Assembly (NCBI GenBank): GCA_943367715.1
Contig: CALRJY020000035.1
Location: 7,466 to 71,465 of the forward strand
Length of the DNA stretch: 64,000 bases
Origin: JAEYXS01 sp943367715
GTDB taxonomy: Bacteria; Verrucomicrobiota; Verrucomicrobiia; Limisphaerales; JAEYXS01
Direction: 5' to 3'
Positions 1 through 13,444 of this stretch are shown in pieces. Under the pieces are notes generated by a model, which was given only the letters and a program-made list of their open reading frames with translations, searched no databases and was not told where the DNA came from. A program made the position numbers and the translations under genes. How positions within the stretch are numbered: the first letter of the stretch is position 1; each line of letters starts with the position of its first letter.

Positions 1-1248
1 CAGGGCGAAGGGGTGAAGAAGAATCCCGCGGAAGCGCTCAAGTGGTATCAGAAGGCGGCGGATCAGAAGTATGCGCCCGCCATGGCAGCGATCGCTTACT
101 CCCATTTCCAAGGTGAGGGCGTGAAGAAGAGCCTGAGCGATGCGGTGAGATGGTATCGTCGGGCAGCAGAAGCGGGGCTCGCCAGCGCGCAAGCCAGCAT
201 GGGTTATTTTTATTACTCCGGTGAGGGCACGGTGAAGGATGCCGGCGAGGCCGCCAAATGGTGGCGACAGGCAGCGGAGCAGGAGGATGCTTCCGCACAG
301 TTCAACTTGGGTCTGCTCTACGCCAATGGCGAGGGTGTGAAAAAAGATGCGGCTGAAAGTGCGCGATGGATGAAGCGCGCGGCGGAACAAGGTTATGCCC
401 CGGCACTCTATAACCTGGGCAGTCTCCACAATGAAGGCTCTGGTGTGCCGAAGAATCCGCGTGAAGCCCTGCGCTACTGGAAGGAAGCGGCGGAGAAAGG
501 TTATGCAGCGGCGCAATACAATCTGGGCGTGCGCTATGCAACGGGTGATGGCGTGTTTCTGGACGTGAAGGAAGCGGGCAAGTGGTATCTGAAAGCGGCG
601 GAACAGAATCATGCGCAGGCGCAATTCGCCCTAGGAATGCTTTATGCCGAGGGCAAAGGGGTGAGCAAGGACGAGGCGAAGGCCAGAGAGTTCTGGCTGA
701 AGTCCGCTGATTTGGGAAATGTCTCTGCCCAATACAATCTCGCGCAAGCTTACGCCGCCAACAAGGATAGCAAACAGGCCGCGAAGTATTATCAACTCGC
801 CGCGAAGCAGGGTCATGCGGCGGCGGCTTACAATCTGGCGCTGCTGCACACCAAGGGTGACGGCGTGAAGCAGGATGCAACGGCTGCATTGAAGCTCTAT
901 CAGCAGGCGGCGGAAAAAGGGCACGCGCAGGCGCAGTTCAATCTGGGCGTGCTCTACGCCACGGGCGAGAGCGTGACCAAGGATCTCACGCAGGCGGCAG
1001 GCTGGTATCAGAAATCCGCGAGCCAAGGCTTCGGACCGGCGCAGTTCAACCTGAGCGTGTGTTACGCAAATGGTGACGGCGTGGCGAAGGACATGATCGA
1101 GGCTTTCAAGTGGATCGAGCTGGCCATCAACAATGGTCAGGCCAATGCCATCACCATGCGGGAACAGATGCGCGGGTCATTGAACGCCAACGAACAGGCA
1201 GAAGCGGCCCGGCGAGTGGCGGATTTCAACCGGAACCGCAACCGCTAG
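1..1248 (+). CDS. SEL1-like repeat protein (5' end outside window)
   Basis: The reading frame is open at base 1, so the start lies outside the window; the first visible codons already encode a repeat end (QGEGVKKNPAEALKWYQKAA). About eleven SEL1 units of roughly 36 residues follow, each with the pattern A..WY.KAAEQG.A.AQ.NLG..Y..GEGV..D. SEL1 repeats are a TPR-like alpha-solenoid used for protein-protein contacts, often in exported or signalling proteins. The last repeat is followed by a short polar tail ending in NRNRNR. No enzymatic domain is visible. The N-terminus, and therefore any signal peptide or fused domain, cannot be judged. The gene ends 132 bp before asd with no obvious terminator between them. 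Confidence 0.9.
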   Translation, partial: QGEGVKKNPAEALKWYQKAADQKYAPAMAAIAYSHFQGEGVKKSLSDAVRWYRRAAEAGLASAQASMGYFYYSGEGTVKDAGEAAKWWRQAAEQEDASAQFNLGLLYANGEGVKKDAAESARWMKRAAEQGYAPALYNLGSLHNEGSGVPKNPREALRYWKEAAEKGYAAAQYNLGVRYATGDGVFLDVKEAGKWYLKAAEQNHAQAQFALGMLYAEGKGVSKDEAKAREFWLKSADLGNVSAQYNLAQAYAANKDSKQAAKYYQLAAKQGHAAAAYNLALLHTKGDGVKQDATAALKLYQQAAEKGHAQAQFNLGVLYATGESVTKDLTQAAGWYQKSASQGFGPAQFNLSVCYANGDGVAKDMIEAFKWIELAINNGQANAITMREQMRGSLNANEQAEAARRVADFNRNRNR

Positions 1249-1380
1249 TAAATACGCTGGCCCTTTACTCCCCCGGGAAAGCCCGAATTGTCCCCGAAAC
1301 CCCACAAAATCCTTGCTGCGTGCCCTCATTGACACGCCGCCTGCGGTGGGTATAGTTGCCGCCCTTTGTTGGTAAAAAAT

Positions 1381-2385
<1,005 letters not shown>

Positions 2386-2404
2386 TACAGTTTAAGAATT
2401 CGAG

Positions 2405-2443
2405 AGCCCCAGTCTGAGGAAGCAGGCTGGGGCTTTTTGTTTT
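2405..2443 (+). terminator. Intrinsic terminator after asd
   Basis: AGCCCCAG (2405-2412) pairs perfectly with CTGGGGCT (2427-2434) across a 14-base loop and is followed by a T-rich run. It sits 20 bp after the asd stop codon and before the 3' end of the convergent rnpB gene. Confidence 0.85.
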
Positions 2444-2466
2444 GGAGCGTGCCCCGAAATGAAGAT

Positions 2467-2860
2467 GACTTTGAAAGGGCTGTAAGCCGAATTTTGTCTG
2501 CTCCAACCTTACGGCCGAAGGAGAGAATCATTTGTCTGCGCAGCCAGTACCCGAAACCTGGCCGGTTTCCCGGACCACGAAGCGGGCCGCTTCTCGGTTT
2601 CCTATTTGGCCTTGCTCCCGACGGGGTTTTCCGCGCCTCCGTGATTGCTCTTGGAGCGGTGGGCTCTTACCCCACCCTTTCACCCTTACCGGCCGGACCG
2701 AAGCCCGGCCGGCGGTTTGTTTTCTGTGGCACTGTCCGTCGGCTGGTCTTGCACCAGTCTCCCGCGTGTATCCCTTGCGGGTTACGCGGCGTCGCGCCCT
2801 ATGGAGTTCGGACTTTCCTCCCGCCGTTACCAGCGAGCGATCCTCCGCCCTTTCAAAGTC
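2467..2860 (-). ncRNA. rnpB: RNase P RNA (class A)
   Basis: Catalytic RNA of RNase P, which trims the 5' leader of precursor tRNAs. Read on the minus strand it carries the conserved bacterial blocks: GAGGAAAGTCCGAACTCC near the 5' end, ACAGTGCCACAGAAAAC in the middle, GTAAGGGTGAAAGGGTGG and GTAAGAGCCCACCG, and near the 3' end ATTCGGCTTAC. The ends are set by a perfect 14-bp P1 helix formed by 2847-2860 and 2467-2480. The length of about 394 nt is normal for class A. Protein-like reading frames across this stretch are artefacts. Confidence 0.96.
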
Positions 2861-2866
2861 ATGACT

Positions 2867-2895
2867 ACCCTAGGGCTTGGGGAAAGGAAAAACAA
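2867..2895 (-). promoter_or_regulatory. Candidate sigma70 promoter of rnpB
   Basis: On the minus strand TTGTTT (2890-2895) and TAGGGT (2867-2872) are separated by exactly 17 bp, and the -10 box ends 7 bases before the first base of the P1 helix, where transcription should begin. Each box matches the consensus at only three of six positions, so placement is the main support. Confidence 0.5.
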
Positions 2896-2980
2896 GCGGC
2901 GAGAACGAAAAGAAAAACACGGAATCGTGCGGTGGTTATTGCACGAAAACGGTGTCGCTGATTTCAACCGAAGCGCGAAA

Positions 2981-3709
2981 TCAGGAAGCCGCAGTGATGT
3001 CCATGTCCCGCGTGTAGTAAAGAATACGACCGCAGTTCGGACAGGCGACGAGATCTTGATGGCCCTGGCAGGCGACGATGATCTGGGTGGGCAACTGCAT
3101 GTGGCAACCGCCACAGGCTTTATGCACCACACCGACGAGAGCACGGCCGGCTTTGTTTTTGAAAAGGCGCTCGTAACGGTTCAATGCGACTTCTTCTACG
3201 GCACTGGCGTACTCGGGGCGCTTGGACTGAAGGGCGGCGAGTTCGGCTTTCAATGTCGCTTCGCGATCGGCGAGCTTGCCCAGCATGCCATCCATGACGG
3301 CTTTATCCGCTTTTGCGGCTTCCGTGGCTTTGTTGACGACAATTTTGGCGGCGTCAATCTGTTCCATCACGCCGAGTTCCACATCCTCGATGCCACTGAT
3401 CTGCTTGTTGCAAGTTTCGATCTGACTGGTGAAGGCCTTATACTCCTCGTTCTTCTTGGTCTGGGCCTGCTGCGTGGCGTACTTGCGGATGAGCTCTTTC
3501 TGGGCTTCCACGTCGAGCTCGAGGCGTTTGCGCTCGGATTCGAGGTGTTTCAGGCTGTTTTTGGCGTTTTCCAAGGCTTGGGTGGAGCCACTGACCTTGG
3601 TGTTGGCGGCCTGGCGCTGAGGACCTACGCCGGAAAGTTCTTCCTGAGTCTTGAGAATCTTTTGATCGTGGGACTGGAGGATTAGGAGTTTTTCGATGAC
3701 GTCAAGCAT
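2981..3709 (-). CDS. Coiled-coil zinc-ribbon protein (DUF164 / zf-RING_7 family)
   Basis: A 242-residue cytosolic protein. Residues about 5-175 are almost entirely heptad-rich charged coiled coil (EKLLILQSHDQKILKTQEEL onward). The C-terminus is a four-cysteine zinc ribbon: CGGC at 199-202 and CPNC at 223-226. This is the architecture of the widespread DUF164 family, whose role is unsettled (nucleic-acid binding is often suggested). The ATG at 3709 begins the typical MLDVIEKLL N-terminus. It is followed by a short inverted repeat overlapping the stop codon (2958-2984, CTGATTTC/GAAATCAG) and then by the rnpB promoter region. No partner operon gene is visible. Confidence 0.88.
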   Translation of the reverse strand: MLDVIEKLLILQSHDQKILKTQEELSGVGPQRQAANTKVSGSTQALENAKNSLKHLESERKRLELDVEAQKELIRKYATQQAQTKKNEEYKAFTSQIETCNKQISGIEDVELGVMEQIDAAKIVVNKATEAAKADKAVMDGMLGKLADREATLKAELAALQSKRPEYASAVEEVALNRYERLFKNKAGRALVGVVHKACGGCHMQLPTQIIVACQGHQDLVACPNCGRILYYTRDMDITAAS

Positions 3710-3835
3710 GCTTGGCTGAAAGTGAGGAGACGTTATCGGGCGCAGTGAAAGGCGTCAACGGAACATGCGCGGAAAGTGAGAGAAAATTTGAAAGCAGACG
3801 GAAATAGCAGGGAAAATTGGGGGTCGGTACAAAGA

Positions 3836-3869
3836 AAAAGACCGGTCTGAACTCACAGACCGGTCTTTT
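3836..3869 (-). terminator. Terminator of the rRNA operon
   Basis: A perfect 14-bp inverted repeat (AAAAGACCGGTCTG / CAGACCGGTCTTTT) around a 6-base loop, just after the 5S gene on the minus strand. The A and T tracts at both ends let it work in either direction. Confidence 0.85.
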
Positions 3870-3879
3870 AAGAAAGAAT

Positions 3880-3991
3880 TGGCGCCTACCTACTCTCGCG
3901 GAAGCTATACAACCACTACCATTGGCAATACTGTGTTTGACGGCCGAGTTCGGGATGGGATCGGGTCGGACCACAGCTTAATAAGCACCAA
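3880..3991 (-). rRNA. rrf: 5S ribosomal RNA
   Basis: On the minus strand it runs from TGGTGCTTATTAAG to TAGGCGCCAA and includes the conserved CCGATCCCATCCCGAACTCG loop region and the GGTAGTGG/GCGAGAGTAGG blocks. The ends pair (GGTGC with GCGCC). The length of about 112 nt and the position after the 23S gene are standard. Confidence 0.93.
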
Positions 3992-4022
3992 AAATTGATA
4001 AAGAACATTGCTGTTCTCTGAA

Positions 4023-4072
4023 ATCTGCACATAGACATCACTGTCGAATAGAGCTCACATGTTTCGCGAGTT
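4023..4072 (-). other. 23S processing stem, 3' arm
   Basis: Two blocks here, ATCTGCACATAG (4023-4034) and ACATGTTTCGCGAGTT (4057-4072), are complementary to blocks on the other side of the 23S gene (7036-7047 and 6992-7008). Together they would form the long precursor helix normally cut by RNase III. Confidence 0.8.
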
Positions 4073-4098
4073 GAAATCGCTTCCCATTAAAGGGAAAA

Positions 4099-6961
<2,863 letters not shown>

Positions 6962-6991
6962 CAAAATTAACCATTGATTTTACTCAATAGT

Positions 6992-7047
6992 AACTCAGCG
7001 AAACATGTATTAATTGCCCTATCCTACAATTTATTCTATGTGCAGAT
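6992..7047 (-). other. 23S processing stem, 5' arm
   Basis: AACTCAGCGAAACATGT (6992-7008) and CTATGTGCAGAT (7036-7047) pair with the two blocks at 4023-4072 to enclose the 23S precursor. Confidence 0.8.
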
Positions 7048-7129
7048 GTCAAAGAACTTTGCGCTTCTTCCATCTAACAGCTTTTAAGGCCGTTAAGCTT
7101 CCGAACCGCGAAATCATATATTACTGAAG

Positions 7130-7206
7130 TGGTGGGCCTGACTGGATTCGAACCAGTGACCCTGCGCTTATCAAGCGCATGCTCTAACCAACTGAGCTAC
7201 AGGCCC
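7130..7206 (-). tRNA. tRNA-Ile (GAT)
   Basis: Acceptor GGGCCTG/CAGGCCC, D arm, anticodon loop CTTGATAA with anticodon GAT, and T arm GGTTCGAATCC are all present. The 3' CCA is encoded. It lies in the 16S-23S spacer, the usual place for this tRNA. Confidence 0.95.
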
Positions 7207-7232
7207 AAGAAAGTCTCGCATTGGGCCTTGTA

Positions 7233-7308
7233 TGGTGGAGCTGAGGAGAGTCGAACTCCTGACCTATAGCTTGCAAAGCTACCGCTCTACCAACTGAGCT
7301 ACAGCCCC
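7233..7308 (-). tRNA. tRNA-Ala (TGC)
   Basis: Acceptor GGGGCTG/CAGCTCC, anticodon stem-loop GTAGC-TTTGCAA-GCTAT with anticodon TGC, T loop GTTCGACTC and an encoded CCA. Second of the two 16S-23S spacer tRNAs, upstream of tRNA-Ile in the transcript. Confidence 0.95.
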
Positions 7309-7380
7309 CTGGCCGGAGCCAAAATTGGCCAACGGAATAATTTCCACTTCCGTATATTAAAGAACAAGCTCTTGAGAGCT

Positions 7381-7402
7381 GAATTGTGCGATAAGTGAGC
7401 CC
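7381..7402 (-). other. 16S processing stem, 3' arm
   Basis: GAATTGTGCGATAAG (7381-7395) is the exact reverse complement of 9127-9141 upstream of the 16S, and TGAGCCC (7396-7402) pairs with 9116-9122. This is the expected RNase III stem around the 16S precursor. Confidence 0.85.
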
Positions 7403-7455
7403 ACAACCCCGAAGGGTTGCTCCGACCTAGGGTATCTGATTGCTCAGACCCGTAG

Positions 7456-9029
<1,574 letters not shown>

Positions 9030-9115
9030 AATGTTTGACTCATGTCGCTAATATTCCTATTAGCACTTTAGTCTACTTGATTAATTCTCTTTGATCTCTT
9101 GCGAGACCATTGAGA

Positions 9116-9141
9116 GGGCTCATAATCTTATCGCACAATTC
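9116..9141 (-). other. 16S processing stem, 5' arm
   Basis: GGGCTCA (9116-9122) and CTTATCGCACAATTC (9127-9141) pair with 7396-7402 and 7381-7395. A four-base bulge separates the two helices. Confidence 0.85.
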
Positions 9142-9155
9142 AACTTTCAAAGAGC
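9141..9155 (-). promoter_or_regulatory. boxA-like antitermination element
   Basis: The minus strand reads GCTCTTTGAAAGTTG just before the 16S processing stem, resembling the rRNA boxA element (TGCTCTTTAACA) that recruits NusB/S10 antitermination factors. Support is similarity and position only. Confidence 0.4.
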
Positions 9156-9196
9156 GTTTGAGTATTGCTACTCGAAACTTTCCCGTTTTAGGGGAT

Positions 9197-9239
9197 AAAA
9201 AACCCGAGAGGCTCTCATTTACAACTTACCAGGCCTCTC
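9197..9239 (-). terminator. Terminator-like hairpin in the rRNA leader
   Basis: On the minus strand GAGAGGC (9233-9239) pairs with GCCTCTC (9206-9212) across a 20-base loop and is followed by GGG and six T. It lies between the promoter candidate and the 16S gene, so it would stop transcription before the 16S unless overridden by antitermination. Confidence 0.5.
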
Positions 9240-9266
9240 AGTGCCTTTTCTTAACTTGCTGCGCTT

Positions 9267-9294
9267 AGCTTAGAGACGATTAATTTCGCGTCAA
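9267..9294 (-). promoter_or_regulatory. Candidate rRNA operon promoter
   Basis: The minus strand has TTGACG (9289-9294), a good -35 box, then 16 bp, then TAAGCT (9267-9272), a weak -10 box. It is about 240 bp upstream of the 16S, and the upstream side is A/T-rich. Confidence 0.4.
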
Positions 9295-9303
9295 CAACTT
9301 TTC

Positions 9304-9320
9304 GTAACATTTTTTGTTAC
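9304..9320. repeat. Short palindrome upstream of the rRNA promoter
   Basis: GTAACA-TTTTT-TGTTAC, a perfect 6-bp inverted repeat just upstream of the -35 box. It could be a factor-binding site; no family can be assigned. Confidence 0.4.
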
Positions 9321-10104
9321 CGAACAGTTGTCGTTGCGTTTTCACCGTTCACTCACCGCTCACCGTGTCGCGCACCAACGAGAACGAAGATATACGAAGA
9401 TCGTTTCAGCACAAGAGGTTTTTTAAACTTTTTTGGTTACCCTGCGGTTTCCCCACCCGCTTTACCCCCGCTTCCAGCACCCCATCCAACTCCATTTCGC
9501 CCTTTATTTATAGGGTATTCCCCCACCTGCTATTTCCCCGTTTCAGGGCCATTTTTCCCGCCCGAAAAATTTCGCATTTTTCTTCGCTCAACCCCTTTCA
9601 CACCCCCTCCCAAACCTCCAAATTCACCCAAACGTCACCCGAAATCCCCATTTCAGACCTGCTGCGCCTCTCCGCTCCAGCTTGTTCATATTATTCATAA
9701 CCTGTTTAAAATGAGCCAGTTATAAATCTTCACCCAGTTCCCTGCGATTTTCCGCCTCTTTTCCAACCCTTCTCCACCCTCATTTTCCTCCCGTCCTGCT
9801 TCTCTCCCCTCTCAAACCCACCGTTTCATAGGAATTGCCGCCATTTTCCACTCTTTTCAGCCTGTTAAACCTCCTTCCCACCCCTATTCGCCTCCGCTGA
9901 CCCGCTGTTCGGCGCCTCTTAGTTTGGTAGCGCCCTACCGATATGATCTAGAATCCTAGGTTCCCCGCTAAGAGTCTGATCTCCTCAGGCGACTTTAGGC
10001 CCATTTGGCCAATGGGAATCCCGCCCAGACCCCTTCGATTGAGGCCTCAGCAACCCCTTTTCCCCTTTGATTTCAGCCTCTTTCACCACATTCTACCCCA
10101 GCCA
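9321..10104. other. Non-coding gap with pyrimidine-rich plus strand
   Basis: I see no convincing gene. From about 9440 to 9900 the plus strand is strongly C+T-rich (runs such as CTTTCACACCCCCTCCCAAA), and the only long frame across it has low-complexity content and no domain. It separates the rRNA operon from the divergent paralogue cluster. Confidence 0.6.
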
Positions 10105-11583
10105 GTGAGCGCGTCCACCTCCACCGCCAGCTTCCGCAAACACCGTCGGTTGTTCATCCTCACGATTCTGCTCCTGCTCGGCGGCTTGATTTGGTGGATT
10201 CGCCAAAGTCCTTCCGAAATGGAACGCTACCGCGCGCAGCTCATCGCCCAAGGCGAGATTCTCGATCTTGAGCAACTCGCCCCCAAACGCGCCGTTAATC
10301 CGCCCGAAGTAGGGGCCGCTTGGCAAAACCTCGCTACGAACGACTTCGTCTACTGGACCGGATCCCTTGGGAACATTGCCCTAGCCGATTGGAAGCCCGG
10401 CACCAACAGCCTCCTGCGTCTCACTACCTTCCACCCTACCTCACCTGCCAGCCTCACGAATCGCCTGCACTTCTGGCGCGATATCAATTCGCTGGTTGAA
10501 ACCAATCGCGCCGCACTGGAACTCCTCCGTGATGCTCTGCAGACACCCGTAAAGGATCCGGGCCGTGATTACCTTCAGTTCCTGGACTATACCGCCGGCC
10601 CCGTTCTTCGGCTCCGCAGTTACGCCCAGTTTTGCCGCATTTCAGCCGTGGCCGATATCCACGCTCACGCTGTCGATGAAAGCTACGCCACCATGACCAG
10701 CCTGATGAATCTCACTGAATATCGCAGTGAGGAATGGATCATCGTCGCCCAGATGATCCGCATCGCCCTGGTCAAAATGGCCCATGAACCCACTTGGTAT
10801 GCTCTTGAATCTCACACTTGGGATGAATCCAAACTGCTGCAACTGCAGACCCGCTGGGAAAACGTCTCACTCGTCACCAATACCTACCAGGCCCTGCTAT
10901 TCGAACGTGCCAGCGGCAATGCGGTGTTCACTCACACCCACATTGATCGCGAGCGCGTCCAGACACAATTCGTCAACCATCCTTTCCTTCCATCACCACC
11001 GGGCGGACGAGAGCTGTTCTGGCAATGGTGGCGCTTGAGTTCCGATCTTTCGGACGACCAGCTTTTCTATCTGAAAAACCAACAGGCCAAACTCACCATC
11101 TGGCGGGAACACATTCGGAATCCCTCCTGGGCTCGCGCCATAAATGAATTCGCCGCCTTGGAAGTTGCCAAGCAACAAGCCCTCACCAACTCCGTTCTCC
11201 CGAACAAATATCTCCTGACGGAGCACTTGGATTTCGACCACAGCAGAATCGCCACCACCTTGATCACGACTGAAACCCTCCGCGTCCAAACCATCACCGC
11301 CATCGCCCTTGAACGCCACCGCCTTAAACACGGCCACTACCCTGACACACTCGCAAAACTCATCCCCGACTATTTGACGAAGCTACCCCAAGACCCCATG
11401 GACGGCCGCGCGATGCGCTACCGCTTGAACCCCGACCGCACCTTCACCCTCTGGTCCGTCGGCCTCGATGGCACAGACAACGGGGGCGACCCCACCATGC
11501 CTGATCCCCAAAAACAAAACTTCCCCCAAGATGCCCGCGACCTCGTGTGGCCCCGCCTTGATCCCATAGACCTCCCGCCGTAG
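10105..11583 (+). CDS. Membrane-anchored protein, paralogue 1 of 4
   Basis: Not recognised as a named family. Starting at the GTG at 10105 (492 residues) there is a short basic stretch, one membrane segment (LFILTILLLLGGLIWWI) and then a large presumably periplasmic domain. The block after the membrane segment, ERYRAQLIAQGEILDLEQLA, and the C-terminal block with IALERHRLKHGHYPDTLAKL, PQDPMDGR and FTLWSVGLDG are shared with the next three genes. The C-terminal block resembles the tail seen in many verrucomicrobial and planctomycete proteins and loosely recalls pseudopilin GspG-like tails. The GTG is preferred because paralogues 3 and 4 also begin GTGAGT after CCA/CAA; a longer frame from 10012 adds a poorly conserved leader. 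It is the most diverged copy, lacking the KRTGNEPDGDEP block. Confidence 0.75.
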   Translation: MSASTSTASFRKHRRLFILTILLLLGGLIWWIRQSPSEMERYRAQLIAQGEILDLEQLAPKRAVNPPEVGAAWQNLATNDFVYWTGSLGNIALADWKPGTNSLLRLTTFHPTSPASLTNRLHFWRDINSLVETNRAALELLRDALQTPVKDPGRDYLQFLDYTAGPVLRLRSYAQFCRISAVADIHAHAVDESYATMTSLMNLTEYRSEEWIIVAQMIRIALVKMAHEPTWYALESHTWDESKLLQLQTRWENVSLVTNTYQALLFERASGNAVFTHTHIDRERVQTQFVNHPFLPSPPGGRELFWQWWRLSSDLSDDQLFYLKNQQAKLTIWREHIRNPSWARAINEFAALEVAKQQALTNSVLPNKYLLTEHLDFDHSRIATTLITTETLRVQTITAIALERHRLKHGHYPDTLAKLIPDYLTKLPQDPMDGRAMRYRLNPDRTFTLWSVGLDGTDNGGDPTMPDPQKQNFPQDARDLVWPRLDPIDLPP

Positions 11584-11651
11584 TCCTCTCGTAGCCGACG
11601 ACGTCAGGAGGCGGAACTAACTCCTCCCTTTGCTCAATGCTACTGACCCAC

Positions 11652-11786
11652 GGGTGTGATTTCAAACGGGTGAGGCCTCGGATCTGTGACGAAGCACGCG
11701 ACGCGTGCTGCCGGTTTCCAGCCGGCAGTCCGCGACGACCGCCGTAGCCAACAACCCCCTTTCCTCACCCGTTTGAAATCACACCC
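11652..11786. mobile_element. MITE-like element with 24-bp terminal inverted repeats
   Basis: The 24-base left end (11652-11675, GGGTGTGATT...GGGTGAGG) is the perfect reverse complement of the right end (11763-11786). The 135-bp element is flanked by a perfect 9-bp direct repeat CTGACCCAC (11643-11651 and 11787-11795), the footprint of an insertion. It carries no gene; its core holds the hairpin CTGCCGGTTTCCAGCCGGCAG (11708-11728), also found at 30289 and 31408. It lies between paralogues 1 and 2. Confidence 0.8.
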
Positions 11787-11853
11787 CTGACCCACCCGTG
11801 CGATCGGGTTGAGCTTGAAAATTCAGGCTTTCCGCCTTACACCCTTCTAACCA

Positions 11854-13308
11854 ATGAGCACCGCCCAACTCCATCGGTCGTGGCGCATCCTGTTCTTTCC
11901 GCTCATCCTTGCCCTGAACCTCTTGGCCGCAGTGCCAGGCTATAGCGCCTCCGCCGAACTCGAACGCTACCGCGCTGAACTCATTGCTCGAGGCGAAATC
12001 CTCGATATCGACAAGCTCGCTCCCAAGCGCACCGGCAACGAACCCGATGGCGATGAACCGCTCGAAAAAGGTGTGAAAGCGATGCAACACGGTGTCAGTG
12101 CACTTAAAACCGGCCATCTTACCACCGAATATACCACCAATGGTATGCAGCGGATTTTGCGACGAACCCACACCAACAATCTGACCCAAGCTCAGCGTGC
12201 CCCGCTATGGCAGCAAGCCGCCACCGAACTGGAAACCCGCCACGCCGATCTGCGGCTGCTCAGCCAGGCCCTGCAAGACCCGCCCCGCGAAAAAGGCTCG
12301 GAATACCGTGATTTCATCAACCGCACACAAAGCAACTCCCGCCTCCGTCGGGAGGTCGGCCAATTTCTTCAAGCCGCTGCTTTCATCGATATCTACGCCC
12401 GCCGCACCAACCAGGCGATGGCCGCCCAACTGGCCCTCCTGGACCTCACCGATCTGCACCGGGAAGAGTGGTGGCTCCCCGATCAGCACCTCAGAAATGC
12501 CATCTGCCGCCATGCCCTGGATGCCACTTGGTATGGCTTGGAAACCCGCCTCTGGAATGAATCCGCGCTCCAGCAGCTTCAGCAACGTTGGGAAAACATT
12601 TCCCTGCTGACCAATGTCTTTCAATCCCTTGTCTATGAGCGTGCCTTCGGTGTATTTGCCTTTCAACTCGCCCGCACCGATCCCGCACGCGTCCGTCGTG
12701 AATTTCCTGATCCAGCCACCACCGTGTCTGAACGCTCATTCAGAACTTGGTATTACAGTTCCGGCATTGACGATGATGAACTCTACTATCTGAAAAGCCG
12801 CCAAACCTCTTTGGACCTCTGGCGGCAAACCCTGAAATCACCCGATTGGGCCACCGCCCTCCAAGAATTTGAAACGCTGGAAAGTGAGTGGAACAGGGTT
12901 CACTGGGAAAACATCAAAACCCGTCGCTATCGCCTGTCCTTCATCATGGACTGGCTGAAGGCAAGCACCATCTATTACTCGGTCAGCACCGAGACAATCC
13001 GCCAGCAAACCATCATCGCGATCGCCCTCGAACGCCACCGTCTCAAACACGGCCACTACCCGGACGCACTGTCAAAACTCATCCCTGCTTATCTGGCCCA
13101 GATTCCCCAAGACCCCATGGATGGCCGTCCGATGCTCTACCACAGAGGAAAGGACGGCACCTTCACCCTCTGGTCCGTCGGCTTGGACGACTATGATGAT
13201 GGCGGCGACCCCACCATGCCTGATCCGCAGAAACAAAACTTTCCCCAAGACTCTAACGATATGGTCTGGCCCCGCCTCGATCCGATAGATCTGCCGCCCA
13301 AGCCGTAG
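11854..13308 (+). CDS. Exported/membrane-anchored protein, paralogue 2 of 4
   Basis: Function unknown. 484 residues from the ATG at 11854. The N-terminal hydrophobic segment (ILFFPLILALNLLAAVPGYSASA) looks more like a cleavable signal peptide than the uncleaved anchors of the other copies. The shared block ELERYRAELIARGEILDIDK follows, then KRTGNEPDGDEP, a long divergent middle region, and the common C-terminus (IALERHRLKHGHYPDALSKL, PQDPMDGRPM, FTLWSVGLDDYDDGGDPTMP, ending DLPPKP). It is 58 bp downstream of the MITE's right-hand direct repeat. The conserved ends with a variable middle suggest the ends carry a common localisation or assembly function. Confidence 0.75.
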   Translation: MSTAQLHRSWRILFFPLILALNLLAAVPGYSASAELERYRAELIARGEILDIDKLAPKRTGNEPDGDEPLEKGVKAMQHGVSALKTGHLTTEYTTNGMQRILRRTHTNNLTQAQRAPLWQQAATELETRHADLRLLSQALQDPPREKGSEYRDFINRTQSNSRLRREVGQFLQAAAFIDIYARRTNQAMAAQLALLDLTDLHREEWWLPDQHLRNAICRHALDATWYGLETRLWNESALQQLQQRWENISLLTNVFQSLVYERAFGVFAFQLARTDPARVRREFPDPATTVSERSFRTWYYSSGIDDDELYYLKSRQTSLDLWRQTLKSPDWATALQEFETLESEWNRVHWENIKTRRYRLSFIMDWLKASTIYYSVSTETIRQQTIIAIALERHRLKHGHYPDALSKLIPAYLAQIPQDPMDGRPMLYHRGKDGTFTLWSVGLDDYDDGGDPTMPDPQKQNFPQDSNDMVWPRLDPIDLPPKP

Positions 13309-13444
13309 CCGCCCCCCCATGCGGGACGGAACTAACTTCAACTTTTCCCGCTGGCCGGTGTTCGATGTCTTAAGCGCCGGGGTAGGACGGGCTTTAAAAA
13401 ACTTTGACCTTGGAGCCTTCAACCTCAAACTCCTTTGTCGCCAA

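Noticed and set aside
2437..3685. Plus-strand frames across 2437-3685
   Set aside because: They are antisense to rnpB and the DUF164 gene, whose identity is clear.
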